Shown piece by piece: positions 12,747-24,700 of a stretch of 64,000 nucleotides of DNA. How positions within the stretch are numbered: position 1 is the first letter of the stretch; each line of letters starts with the position of its first letter. Origin of the DNA: Isoetes taiwanensis. Lineage: Eukaryota > Streptophyta > Lycopodiopsida > Isoetales > Isoetaceae. Position numbers and translations under genes: made by a program. The notes beneath the pieces are model-generated. The model was given only the letters and a program-made list of their open reading frames with translations. It was not told the origin of the DNA and ran no database searches. The stretch spans positions 1,818,545 to 1,882,544 of the forward strand of contig JAJEKV010000084.1 in NCBI GenBank assembly GCA_021234155.1, written 5' to 3'.

Positions 12747-12850
12747 TCAGAAAGGACAATTACAACGACTGATTCAATGCATCATTAGATGTCACTATCT
12801 AACAAATAGCAAGATATTTACCACTCTATATACATGCAAACATCTATATG
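12747..12850. repeat. Right copy of the 104-bp direct repeat
   Basis: Second copy of 11951-12054, immediately right of the SINE-like element. The sequence beyond it (12851-13200) has a short open frame with no recognisable motif. Confidence 0.9.
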
Positions 12851-13208
12851 GTTTTGGCAGAAGTACTGGGGCATCAAGCAACCTTGATCAAAAGGCTATC
12901 ATGCATTTAACAAAATCATTAAAGAGCTCTCAGTTTTTCGCAAGTTGGAACTTTTTCAATTGGAGAGATTCTAACAAAGCAGCAGCATAAGGGTATTGTT
13001 GCAGAGGCCAGCTCTTACCTCCTGAGAATTAAGTGTTGTTCAGAAATTTTAACCACCAATATCACAAAAACTCACTCAAACGTCAACTAACTGTAAACAT
13101 AACCAGCATCGAGAGGGGCCTCCATTTTACATCACAAAAAGCAAATCCATCAGCATTATCTACAACAACAATCCTATCAGATCATGGGCATTTGTCAACA
13201 TAATGAGC

Positions 13209-13690
13209 TCAATGGGATAGTTCACTTCTTTGGTCTTCTGCCATATCAGTTCCAGCCATATTCCTGTCAGTTGATCCACCAATATCATGCTTGCAGAGAG
13301 CACATGATGCATTGATCTTTAGCCATTCATCAACACATTCCACATGGAAATGATGAGTACAAGAAATCTCACATAATTCTACTTCATTATTATATTTTGC
13401 AAGCCAAATGCAATAGACTGGAAGTCATATAAACAAGTAATTCGGATGTGCTATTGCAATAAGGACACTACTGAATAATTAAACTTAAGAAGAAATTATA
13501 TGCATCTTCGTCTGAAACAACTCTTTCTTTTTCAGTGTCTACTGCAACAAAGCCACTATCATTGCTGCTTTCGCCATTTGATTCGTCTTTCTCCACTTTC
13601 TTCTCCCTTAGAACCTTGCCCTTGAACTTATATGTAGGCAAAGCACTAATAGCAGCAGATGCACCTCTTCCATTTCACCTCTTCCATTTG
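13209..13690 (-). pseudogene. RING-H2 ubiquitin-ligase 3' fragment, decayed
   Basis: Read on the minus strand, 13690-13513 gives a linker beginning ASAAISALPTYKFKGKVLR and ending TEKERVVSDEDA. Then 13430-13209 gives a RING-H2 second half: CEISCTHHFHVECVDEW, then CALCKHDIGG, then a short tail ending SELSH and a stop at 13211-13209. The linker and RING order match plant membrane RING-H2 E3 ligases of the At1g63170 type. The first zinc pair, expected as CCIC, reads YCIW, and the join between linker and RING is out of frame with an in-frame stop. The missing Cys residues should abolish zinc site 1, so I call it a relic. The N-terminal membrane part is not seen nearby. Confidence 0.65.
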
Positions 13691-13699
13691 CTTGCTCTT

Positions 13700-14830
13700 C
13701 ATGAAGGCCTAATACGGCGATAATGCAAGGCAGGCAACAACAAATTGTTGCATATAAAATAAAAGGATGACAATGCAAAGCCTGCAAAAACGTAGATCAC
13801 GTAAGACAAATTTGTCATCCTACAAGCTAACATTGTAAAACCTCCATCACACCTTTATAAGTTTGGAGCTTCACTTGATGAAGAATGGCCTCTAAATATC
13901 CATATGTTGCCCACAACAAACTACACATAGCAAAAGTACCAGTTGCCCACAACAAACTACACACAACAAAGTAGCAATCCAAATCGATATTATAATTTTC
14001 CACAGTTTTGCCAAATTTGCAAAAATATCAGATAATTCTAGTGATAACAGTACAATTTATAGTGAAGCTGGATAACCCCAATTCATGTTCTAACATGCAA
14101 AAGGTAATACTATACTTGGAAATATCACTTCTAAAATCTAAATTATTTGTATTCCTAATACTTGAACATGGTTTTCTTCACCTTGTGAAACAACTGGCAT
14201 CGACAATGCAACGTATTTACTATTGTGTCGAGAAGCTGGAGGAGTTGATGGTGAAGGAATTGATTGTAAGGAGGATTTCTGCTCACGATTCCAAGGGCCA
14301 TGCCTATGCATGTAATGCCAGATGTCCACCCGCATATCCAGCAACCCAAAAAGTCAAGGGTGCATAGCACTTTTCATCGCGAGATAGAGATCGCATTATA
14401 TTCCTGATGTTTTTTCAATGGCTTTTATCTTATTATAGGCATCCATTATGTTGATGTTGAAAAATCGAGCCGATTGTTTTATATCAGGCTTCTAAATTGT
14501 TTGGTTCAAGTTAAAATTTCCATGTTTATGTTTATAATCAATGCACTCTTTGCAAAAGCTTTTGATCTTTTTCGGCAGTGCATTGTATATGAATTATGCT
14601 GTTGGGTAAAAGCACACTGTGGTGTATCAAAAACACGCATTTTGACGCCACATTTTTGCACCTTCTTTGTGGTAGAATCGGGTGGTGCATACCGAAGGGG
14701 AGATTGCGGGAGTGCGAATTAATGAGCGTCGGTTATTTTGAATTTTATGCCACGTCATTGTCCCTCATTTCGAATTAAGAAATAATCACCTCTTCTTCTG
14801 TTTTTTTGCCGCTTCTTGCCGATTGAACAC
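13700..14830. other. Spacer with one unrecognised ORF
   Basis: An ORF at 14008-14367 (plus) and overlapping minus frames show no known motif. The segment ends just before the first ATG of the RING/phosphatase/ULP1 locus and may hold its promoter, but no clear TATA element can be singled out. Confidence 0.4.
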
Positions 14831-14832
14831 TA

Positions 14833-17191
14833 ATGGAGTCAGAATTGAATGCCACTGGTTACACGATGAAATATCTCCTCAAACAAGAGATTGTGCCCCA
14901 TGAAGATCTAAAGAAGCTTTGGGGTGACAGAGTTCCAAATAAATCTGGCTACAGGTATTTTCCCAAAATGTTTGTTCAAACTGAAAAATTAAGGCATATG
15001 TTTTCTTGTACATGTTGAAGAATCTGAGCAATGAACAATACAAAGAGTTCATGCAAATTTACAAAAGAATTACAGGGAAGCCATATACATGGGGTGGAAT
15101 GGCTCCTGGAACCTGGGCAGTGGCTTATTATCTGCATATAAAGGGGGAGGCTGTTAATTGCAAGAGCTTCTCGGATTATTATAGAACTCCCGATGAGAAA
15201 GCAGAGGTCAGTTCTTCTAGACGTAAGAGAAAGCATAGGCAAATCCAACCTAACCAGGAAGAAAATAGTAAAAATGACAGGGATGATGAAGATGATAAGG
15301 AAAAAACCAAATCAGGTTCCTCTAGACCACACATTCAATCTGAACTCACAATCAAAACAGAAAAGCAGAGCAATGTTCTGAGATCAAAACATGCCATTGC
15401 AGGTATATTCAATTATTAGTTGTGTTACAACAGAAAAAATCTCAAGCTTGACCTAGATTGTTTCTATCAACACAGAAAAGGTAACCTCAAATCCACTTCA
15501 AGAATCAGGTATGTCTACTACCATTTTGCATCATGTTGGCTGTATTGTCATGTTGTGTCTCTATGGTGCCATCTATGGGGCATTTCGTGCAATGGATGCC
15601 AGAATGATAAATGAGGTATATGTGGTCTGGTGAGTGGTGAGTTGTTGGCATGTTGTTTGTGGTGTAGTGATGAGAATAATGCTAGCATTTGTAGTGTGGT
15701 GTGTCTCCGTCGTGGTGGAATGGGGCGTTGTGCTACCAATGGTGCTAATAGTGTTGCTATATTGTGGCGCGTGGCATATGTGGAGTGATAGTAGTAGCAA
15801 GTGAGGTGTGGTGTACCAGTGTGGTGTGGTGTAGGTTATTGTGTCGCCAATAGTGGTGATAGTGCAGCCTATGTTATGTGGTGTATGCACCGTGTTGTGT
15901 GGTATGTATTGTGTGGTGTGGTGTGTGATGTGGTGTAGGTTATTATGTCGCCAATAGTGGTGAATGTTGTGTGGTGTATGCACCGTGTTGTGTGGTATGT
16001 ACTGTGTGGTGTGGTGTGTGGTGTGGTGTGGTGTAGGTTATTGTGCCGCCAATAGTGGTGCATGTTGTGTGGTGTATGCACTGTGTTGTGCGGTATGTAC
16101 TGTGTGGTAGGTTTTGTGCCGTCAATAGTGGTGAATGTTGTGTGGTGTATGAAGTGTGTTGTGTGGTGTGTACTATGTTCGAGTGGTGTATGGTGTGGTG
16201 TAAGTTTTGTGCTGCCAATAGTGATGAACGTTGTGTGGTGTGTGAAGTGTGTTGTGTGGTGTGTACTATGTTCGAGTCGTGTGTGTGGTGTGGTGTAAGC
16301 TTTATGCCGCCAACAGTGGTGAACGTTGTGTGGTGTGTGCAGCGTATGTTGTGTGGTATGTGGTATGTGGTATGTGGTGTGGTGTGTAAAGAGTACCTTG
16401 TCTTGTGTGGTGTGTGATTGTGGTCTTCCATCAGTACGTGTCTTACTATGTTAGGAGGCTGACATATATGTAGTGTTTTGTTTTGCAGACTATGGCAGAC
16501 TTGTGAAGGAATTGTTGGCTGCGACATCAACTAGGTTTGATAGATGCAAGCAACGATTGCAAGCAAACGAGGATAGGAAAAACGATATCAAAAGGAAGAT
16601 TGAGTTGATGGAGCATAAAACATCAGAAATTAGAGCTGATTTGCACAGATGGCAATCAATCATAACAGCAAATCCGAAATCAGCAGAGGGTATTCAAGTT
16701 GTAAGCGAACTAAAGGATGAAGAGCTAAATGGTACAGTGTTGCCTGGGCTGAATCAATCAAATAAGGAACTAGCAGAAACTGAAATTGAGCTAAAGGCAT
16801 GTGAAGCCTTACTGCTGGAGCTGCAACCTCGAATGCAAAGATTTGAGATTTTTTCTGAGCGTAGTGGTCATGAAACTCCTTTAGATCCTACATTTCCAAT
16901 GCTTCCCGAGGCAGAAGAAGAGGGCGATGAAGGTTGTCCATTTTGTGGACGATGTCTGAAATGGGAGGGTAAAATATTGCCAGTTGTGATAGCAAAATGC
17001 AGTCACCAGTATCACATTCCATGTATATCATGCCATTTGAGGTAAATATTATCATCTCTAACCCTCGTCTGCATACTCTATTGATTTTGGATTTGTTCTA
17101 CAGACACTCTAGAACCTACTGCAGCCCCAGTTGTGCCCACATTATCTCTGAGACATGGCTTTTGGCTTTTGGTGTTCGAGTGGTACCATAA
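14833..17191 (+). pseudogene. Multi-exon gene with coiled coil and RING-like zinc motif (5' part of locus)
   Basis: The first frame (from ATG 14833) begins MESELNATGYTMKYLLKQEI. A second frame (15006-15402) holds ITGKPYTWGGMAPGTWAV followed by a charged K/E/D-rich stretch. A phase-consistent intron 15403-16488 (GTATAT...TTTTGCAG) joins GCA-G to AC-TAT. The next exon (16489-17041) has about 130 residues of predicted coiled coil (heavy K/E/L), an acidic linker, and CPFC, then KCSHQYHIPCISCH, which is the first part of a RING-H2. Intron 17042-17103 joins in phase to an exon with CSPSC, a possible last zinc pair. The first join (about 14955-15010) does not close in phase and a stop follows the RING exon, so the gene may be damaged. 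I do not recognise the N-terminal domain. A ubiquitin-ligase-like role is inference. Confidence 0.55.
15620..16420. repeat. TG-rich minisatellite inside an intron
   Basis: A GTGTGGT-rich array lies wholly within intron 15403-16488. Units are anchored by a gccaatagtggtgaa motif at about 15846, 15949, 16046, 16120, 16213 and 16309, with spacing 75-105 bp. The long open frames on both strands (His/Thr-rich on minus, Val/Cys-rich on plus) are by-products of the repeat. Confidence 0.85.
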
Positions 17192-17531
17192 GAACCAATA
17201 GACACAAGTAAGTGCCTTAGTAATGCTTACTGATGTTGTCACAGGTCTACTGACTTAGTGTTTGCAGAATTGCAAAAATTTGAGACCAAGGATATCCAAC
17301 AGTTATCCACGCCTCGATCAGTTATGAGACTGCAAGATACCTCCCGGGTGCACCTAGAATTCACCCCATTTGATACTTCAAAATCAATCCAGCTGCTGAC
17401 AGCGTGGAGAATCCAAAAGAAAATTTGGATAGTGAACTGAATGCAGTCGTATCAAGTAAGTACCGATGCCACATACATGATTTATTTTTTTGTATTTTTC
17501 TTTGATCTTCCTCATTTCAATTATGTTACAG

Positions 17532-18381
17532 AGATAAATGCTACTGCAACTGGAAGCCATCACGAAGAGATTCCCAGTGCATCTGTTTTAGGGGGGAAAT
17601 TAATTCCCTTGAGATTCATTCTGCACGGGATCCTTCACCAGATAAAAGTTTTGCTGCTGAACATGAGCCACATGCGGATGCAGGTGATGGAGTTGACAAA
17701 GAAACCCCGGATCCTGGACAAGATGCAGCCTACTCATCAAGTCCAATACAACCTCAACCAAGAAAACCAAGAGGTTAACTGAAATTCTCCTTGTTCTGGA
17801 TTTTAATGGGGTTTTAGGCAAGTTTTATGACTTGAAAGAGAGGATCCCTGCATCGGCCGAGCCAGAAGTGACCCTCCAGAAATTGAACCTTCAAAAGGCA
17901 GCAGTTTCCAGGCCTTGGATTACAGGAGTTCTTAGAATGGTGTTTTTCAAAATTTGAGATTGCATTGTGGTCCAGCATGGCTAAGAGTAATGTTGTCTTG
18001 TTGATGAGAAAGTTGCTGCAGGAATATAAGGGCAGATTTCTTTTTATTTGGAATCAGGATGACTGCACCAACACAAAATTAAAAGTGGTTAATAAGCCAA
18101 TTTTCCTTAAGGATCTGTCCAAAATGTACCAGAAATACTGGAAATACCAAGTGAAAAACACATTATTGATAGATGACAACAGATATAAGGGTTCTGCCAA
18201 CCAACCGAACACCATGATATGTCCAAATAGTTTTGCTCCCGACAGGTTGGATTCCAATTTCCTTTTGGAGCAACTCAAACCATGGCTGGAAGGACTTCTG
18301 GCTGCAGAAAGTGTGCCTGCTTATGTGAAGGAAAATCAAATGTGGAGCATGTGGGATTCTGAAGAGTCGGCAACTGCATGA
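17532..18381 (+). pseudogene. FCP1/NIF-type (HAD family) phosphatase domain, frameshifted
   Basis: The core starts at about 17786 with ILLVLDFNGVLGKFYD, matching the HAD/FCP1 motif I, with Asn in place of the second Asp as in some plant NIF-like proteins. It continues to VSRP, then after a 1-base shift at about 17916 (an extra T in cctTgg) to GLQEFLEWCFSKFEIALWSS, motif II. A frame at 17965-18381 follows with FIWNQDDCT, then LLIDDNRYKGSANQPN (acidic motif III) and the end of the domain. Two other single-base shifts lie in a G-run near 17590 and near 17770, so the acidic linker and the domain sit in three frames. Known family role: removal of phosphate from Ser/Thr, for example of the polymerase II tail. 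All three breaks are 1-nt indels, so assembly error is possible. Confidence 0.7.
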
Positions 18382-18973
18382 AAATGCTCGACAAGTATTT
18401 TCATAAATGAATCTTGTAAAACTCTTTGAAAGTCAATATAAGTAAAAAACTTTCTATGATATGTGTTGTACTTTTTTAATTTAAAATATTTGAATGGATT
18501 GTGAGCAAATGTTTTCATGTGTGTTTAGAACTAGAGATGATAGAGCTTCGGCAGTCCCTGTCTATCTAAAGCCACATACACATTTGGAACTGGTGCTGAG
18601 TGGAACTAAAACAGTCATGATTAGCTCCACTGACATCAAAATTTTGGAAGCTGATACGCAGTGGTTCAAATCAATTGATCCTCCTCTTCTCAAGGTGATA
18701 CTTTCATCTGATTTGTGATCATCAGGATTGTGCCATCATATGCATATGTTTGCAGATACGTGAAATACTACTTGATGCTCCAAGGAATAAGCCATTCCTT
18801 TCATTTCTTTGACCCTCTTTTTCACTCGACAGTGTCCAAGGACACAAATAGTTACAAAACAATAAGGAAACATGTGAATCTGGATAAGTGCCAGTACATG
18901 TTTGTGCCTGCTTGTGATGGACATCACTGGACCTGTTTTCTGATTGTAAGCGGCGCGTGTCTCGCACTATAAA

Positions 18974-19389
18974 TGTTAGAGCCTGGACTCTAACCTTGCA
19001 AGAAGGATGAAAAACCCAACAATACAAGCTCAATCTATCAGAACAAGGCAATGCACAACACAAAGAATCATCATCTCCATAGCTAGATCAAGCAAAATAA
19101 TCTCTCTCCCAATACACCGTCTCTCTGTTCTTCTCTCTCTGCTCAGATAATACAGTGGTGATAATGGCTCCATAATGCATACGTGCAAATATCCTGCACG
19201 CGTGCATGCGCGTATATCACTCTATATACGGTATATGATGAGTGTGGTGATGAGTGTGGTGACAAGTGTGGTGAGTGGTGACGAGTGTGGTGAGTGGTGA
19301 TGAGTGTGATGAGTGTGGTGAGTGGTGATGAGTGTGGTGACGAGTGTGGTGAGTGGTGATGAGTGTGGTAAGTGGTGATCACCCCAACA
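18974..19389 (-). repeat. LTR (3' LTR in element orientation), 416 bp
   Basis: Begins tgttagagcctgg and ends gatcaccccaaca on the plus strand. From about 19226 to 19378 it holds a GATGAGTGTGGTGA-type minisatellite with more units than the other LTR, which explains the 59-bp length difference. Confidence 0.95.
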
Positions 19390-19798
19390 GTGGCGACCAC
19401 AGTGGGAAAATGTGCCACTCCGTGGCGGAGAACCCACAACAAAACAAACTCATATGGTCTTTGGGACATGTCCCCAAATGACACATTTACATGTATGTTT
19501 AGAAAGACTCCTCAAATCCAAATGACTAGCACAAAACAAATTGGTCCAAAAAGAAAGTTACGAAACAGAGCCTCTGTAACTGCGGCAAAGTTTGAAAGCG
19601 GATATCTTGAGTTCCAGAACTCCGTTTGACCTGCACTATAGCTCGTTGGATTCGTATCGCCGAAACGCATCTTTTGATGTAGGATAGATGAAGAATTATG
19701 GAACTGTCACCACCTGTTTTTACAGAAAAACGACCTGCTGTAAACCAAAAGTTCTTCACAAATTCTCTGTAATTGGAGCTATGCCAAATCTGAATCCC

Positions 19799-20812
19799 TT
19801 AGAATAGCACTTCTCTTTCAAAATAAGGCCTGAGATCCTTGCCATTTCTGGGATTAAGCAACAATTCCCCTTCTGGAGTCATCAAGTAGAAAGCCCCACC
19901 TGGTACCTCTTTATCAATCAGAAATGGGCCTTCCCATGGGCTTTGAAATTTGGATAGATGCTTCTTAGTGGTCCTGCACAACACCAATTGCCCTTCCTCA
20001 AATGGATTGACAACCTGTAACTTGTCTTTGATAAGCTTTACTTTCTGTTTATGCCTCATATTGAAGTCTGCTGCTTCTTGTCTCATCTCTTGCAATTGCA
20101 GCAAATCATCCATCCTATTATGCACTTGATTCGGAGTTGGAACTTCTCCCAAATTCTCATAATAAGGTAGCTCCACAAATGAACATAAAGGAATGTCTAA
20201 ATGAATAGGCATCACAGCTTGCACTCCATAGACCAATTCAAATGGTGTAAATCCTGTAGCCAACTTGTAAGTACACCTGAAACTCCATAAGGCACCTGTC
20301 AAGGCTTCATGCCAATTTCTTTGATTATCCTTCACTGTTTTGGCCAAGATAGCTTTCAGAATTTTGTTAGTAGACTCAGCTTGCCCATTGCCCTGTGGAT
20401 AATAAGCAGAAGCTTGCACATGTTGAACACCAATCTTTTCTGTTAACTGAGCTACTACTTTCCCCATGAAATGAGTTCCTCGATCAGACAAAAGAATTGT
20501 TGGAACACCAAACCGAGAAATCAAATTGTGATAAAGAAAGCTTACTGTGGTATTTTCTGTAGCATGCTTTGCTGGAATTGCTTCTACCCACTTTGTAGAC
20601 ATGCATGTGGCTGCCAAGATATATTTATGACCTTTGGAAGATGGAGGATTGATAGGCCCAATGTAATCCAATCCCCACATATGAAACGGACCAACACTCA
20701 AAATAGGATGGAATGGCATATTATTGTGGCCTGTCAATTGTTTATGCCTTTGACACTTCTCACATTTGCTAACAAAGTCTCTAGTGTCCTTGTAAAGAGT
20801 TGGCCAATACTA
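19799..20812 (-). pseudogene. Ty3 integrase region
   Basis: The 312-aa frame 20737-19799 has the DDE core: D24 in WGLDYIGP, D85 in LLSDRGTHF and E121 in GQAESTNK, a D,D35E spacing. It ends with a basic region and a tail with WEGPFLI. The upstream zinc-binding segment is split: the His pair is in the previous frame near 20860 (QQAHDCQGHF) and the CEKC pair at about 20755, separated by an in-frame stop at about 20808-20812. The integrase core itself looks intact. Confidence 0.9.
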
Positions 20813-21693
20813 TCCCCAATGAAGGATCTTCCTAGCTGTGGTTCTTGCTGCAAAATGCCCCTGACAATCATGTGCTTGCTGCAACAAATCATGAGTTTGC
20901 TGACCAGCAACACACCTTAATAAGAGACCTTCCATAGTCCTCTTATAAAGAATAGCTTCATGCACCACATAACCAGCTGCTTGCACTCTAAGAGCATACT
21001 TTTGTTGCTTTGAAAATGATGAAGGATAAGTCTGATCCTGTAAATACCTGTATATATTGGCATACCAAAGATCCACGGTCTCAATGAACCCCTGTAATAC
21101 TCCATTATCCTGAAATGCTACTTGCTGGCCTGTTTCCTCTTCTATTTCAGCACCACTACTCAAATAGGCACTTGGATTATGAGCTCCTTGAGCCATCTTA
21201 ACATACTTCAACTCAAATTCTTGTATGATAAGAGCCCATCTTGTAAACTTAGGATCTTGGACAGTCTTGTTGTAAATGCATGGCAATGGATTCACATCCA
21301 TATGGATGTAAACATACTGTACATTTGCTGAATTCCATTGTGAAGGAAGAAGATAATGTCTAAATTTATTCAAGGCCCACTTCAATGCCAACCCAAGATG
21401 CTCCATATGAGTCCATTTCTGCTCTTGTGGAGTTAACAACCTGCTAGCATAGTAATTCACATCATAATGCTTTTGCTGATTTTCTGACATAGTGTGACAG
21501 CCAAAGCTTGCTCCCAAACAGTAAAGAATAAATGAAAAGGCTCACTCAGTCTTGGAGGAATCAGCAAAGTTCTCTCTTTCAATTGTCCAAGGCACCATTC
21601 AAATGCTTCTTGAGCATCCTCCTTCCATCTAAAATTCTGCCCTTGCTTCATACAATCCACAAGTGGCTGGGTTATTTTAGCAAAATTGTGCAA
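20810..21693 (-). pseudogene. Ty3 RNase H and connection region
   Basis: Frames 21693-21457 and 21517-20810 carry HNFAKITQPL, FRWKEDAQEAFEW, then YYASRLLTPQEQKW and HYDVNYYA, the standard RT/RNase H connection of Ty3 elements. A frame change near 21500 and another at 21715 separate it from the RT frame. Confidence 0.8.
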
Positions 21694-21714
21694 ATACCTC
21701 CTACTAAAACTGAG

Positions 21715-24700
21715 TTAGCCATATAAGCTTCTCACTTGTGATACATTTGTAGGTGGTTTTACCTTCTCCAAGGCTGCAATCTTACCATGATCCACTTGTA
21801 ATCCCTTTTTTGAAACATAATTGCCCAATAGTTTTCCTCCTCTAGTGAAGAAAATACACTTAGCAGGATTCAAACTTATGCCATACAATCGGCATCTTTC
21901 AAGAACTTTTCTGAGGTGATCCAAGTGATCCCTTCTTGGATTCGAAAACACTGTCAAGTCATCTATAAAGACTCTCAAAAAGTCTAAAATATCATGAAAA
22001 GCATATGTCATAGCTCTCTGAAATGTGGCTGGAGCATTTGTGAGGCCAAAAGGTAATACCTTGTAAGCATAGATGCCAAAAGGTGTTCGAAAAGCCATCA
22101 TCGCTTGATGTGGTGGATAGATTTGGATCTGATTATATCCTGAATATCCATCCAAGAAAGAATAGGCCTGATTTCCTGCAACAATATCCAACAAAGTGTC
22201 TATGAATGGTGTAGGAAAATGATCTCTTTTGGTAGCTTTGTTGAGATCCCTGTAATCAATGCATACTCGGATTGAGTTATTTGGCTTCCTCACTGGGACA
22301 ATAGAACTGATCCAATCTGAATTTGGCACTGGTACAATAAATCCCGCCTCCAAAAGCTTCATAACTTCAGCCTTTACTTGCTCCTCTATTACTGGACTCA
22401 TTCGCCTTTGAGCTTGTTGGACTGGTTTTGATCCTTGTTTCAAATCAATGGTATGCACCACAACCTCTGGTGGAATGCCTTTCAATTCTTTGTAATTTCT
22501 TGCCAAAACATCCCTGAATTCTCTTAATAAAGATATCAAATCGCGTTCCTCCTCTTGAGTAAGATCGCCTCCAATAGTAACCAATTCTTCTTGATTTCCC
22601 TGAGAAATATTGATGTTCTTGACTGAATGTGGTGACTGTAATGAATGTGGTGAGTGTGGTGACGAATGTGGTGAATGTGGTGATTGTGGTGAATGTGGTG
22701 ACAGTGATGAATGTGGTGCGTGTGATAACTGTGGTGATTGTAATGGATGTGGTGGATGTGATGATTGTGATGAATTTGGTGCATGTGGTGACTGTAATGA
22801 CTGTGGTGAATATGGACTGATCTGATTTACCTCATCCTCCAAAATGTGCACATGCCACCAAGCTACTTGTCCTTGTATAGTGGGCTGATTTCTGTTTACC
22901 CCATCCATGCTTGATGTCAAAATCAGCATCTCTACTTGATCTTGATCAATTACTTGCTGAAATAAAGTCTCCCCAATGGGTCTTTGAATGGACTCCTCCT
23001 GCATGTTTACAAGAGTCTCTTGTAACTCATCTTCACCAATACTTGCAAGTCTTTGGATATACTTATCTGCAACTTGCTGTTGTAAATGACATATTTCTGA
23101 AATTTGGGTACCTTTTAACCACTTGTACAAAGTCTTATCTTCTCTGTCACCCACTTCCAAGACATGAAAACAACTAAGACCTTGCTGCCTGGACACCATA
23201 GCATTCTCTTTGCTGATTTCTAACTGCGGGCTGCTCAAAGAGGGATTGCAAAGAAAGGTACCTTTTGCTGATTTCAGAGGATGATCAATAGTAACCTTGT
23301 GTTCTCCTTGAAAGATGTTCATTTCGCGCTTCCTCCATGAAGTCTCAGCTTTTACGGCATCTAACCATGTACGGCTCAGCAACAAAGTATAAGTTTCAGC
23401 ATGCACACTCTCTGGAAATTTCAAAACCATGAAATCCAAGATTGCTTCCACCTCATAGACCTTGCATAAGACATTTCTTATGACTCCCATAGGCTGCACC
23501 TTCATTTGATTGAATGCTTTGAGCATCATAGTTGTCGGTTCCATCATTTTCAATCCAACTTGAAGCATTATGTGGTAAGGCATTACATTCACTCCACTGC
23601 CGGTATCTATGTTGGCCTCTTTGATTAGATACCCATTAATACTCACATCACAAAGAAATGGCCCAGGATCCTTGGATTGCCGGGCTGGTGGCTCCATTCT
23701 CCTCTTGTCGGTATCATTTGATATGATTTGTTGGACTAAAATTTCTGATTTTGTTCTTCCCCCTAACTCTTGCAACAAATTTGGAGAATAATGCATCAAT
23801 TGCTCAAGAGTAAGTGTAACTTTAGTGGCCAAAACTTGGCTGATCACATCATCTTCATTCTGAATTTCCTCATCCACCATAGGAGGCATCACTATGGGCT
23901 GATTTTCTTCTATAGACTGAAACTGTTCTGTGGGCAACACATTGAATTGCACCTTCTTAGGTGCTGACACCTTCAAAGCTTGTTCCTTCAAAGCCTTTGG
24001 AAAAGAGGTCTTAGTCTTCTCCGCAATTGGCACTACTCTTGGTTCTTGAACCACCTTTTGTGATCTTGTAACCGCATTTACTTCTCCAATCTCTTCTTCT
24101 TGCTGAAATGGGTCACTGTCTACTTCAACAAATCCACAATTTACTACTGATTTTGCCTTCTCTTGCTTCTTAAGCTCCTCAATAAGAGCCTTAACTTGAG
24201 GATTATCAATGTACTTTGCATCTTGAATGCGAACATCATTATTAGGAAGAGGTACTGATTCAAACACTTGCTGCTTTGGTGGATACTTGTTGGTTGCCCA
24301 TTCTGGTTTTCCATGGATTTTCCAACAAGTAGTCTCATCATGCTTGAATTTATCACATAACTTGCAATATAAATGAGCCTTACTTGGATACCATCCCTGT
24401 TTTGGCTGCACCATTGGTGTGGAACCCATTGGAACTTGTTGGGCAATTGGAGCTTGTGGCATCATTGGAACTTGTGGTATGATAGGTGCTGCTTGCATTG
24501 GTTGAATAGGAATAGGTGGTGCTTGTTGCATAACAGCAAATACCGGATTAGCCCTCTCAAAGAATCTCTTCTCCCTACATTCTTGATCATTATGGCCCTT
24601 GATTTGGCATCTTGAGCAGAATTTCAGCAATCTACATGTAGTATCAGAATGCCCAATAGACCCACAATACTCACAAGTAAGAAACTGAACCTCCCTTGGC

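Noticed and set aside
15573-16530. Long His/Thr- and Val/Cys-rich open frames on both strands
   Set aside because: They are produced by the TG-rich minisatellite within an intron whose splice phases fit; no protein family matches.
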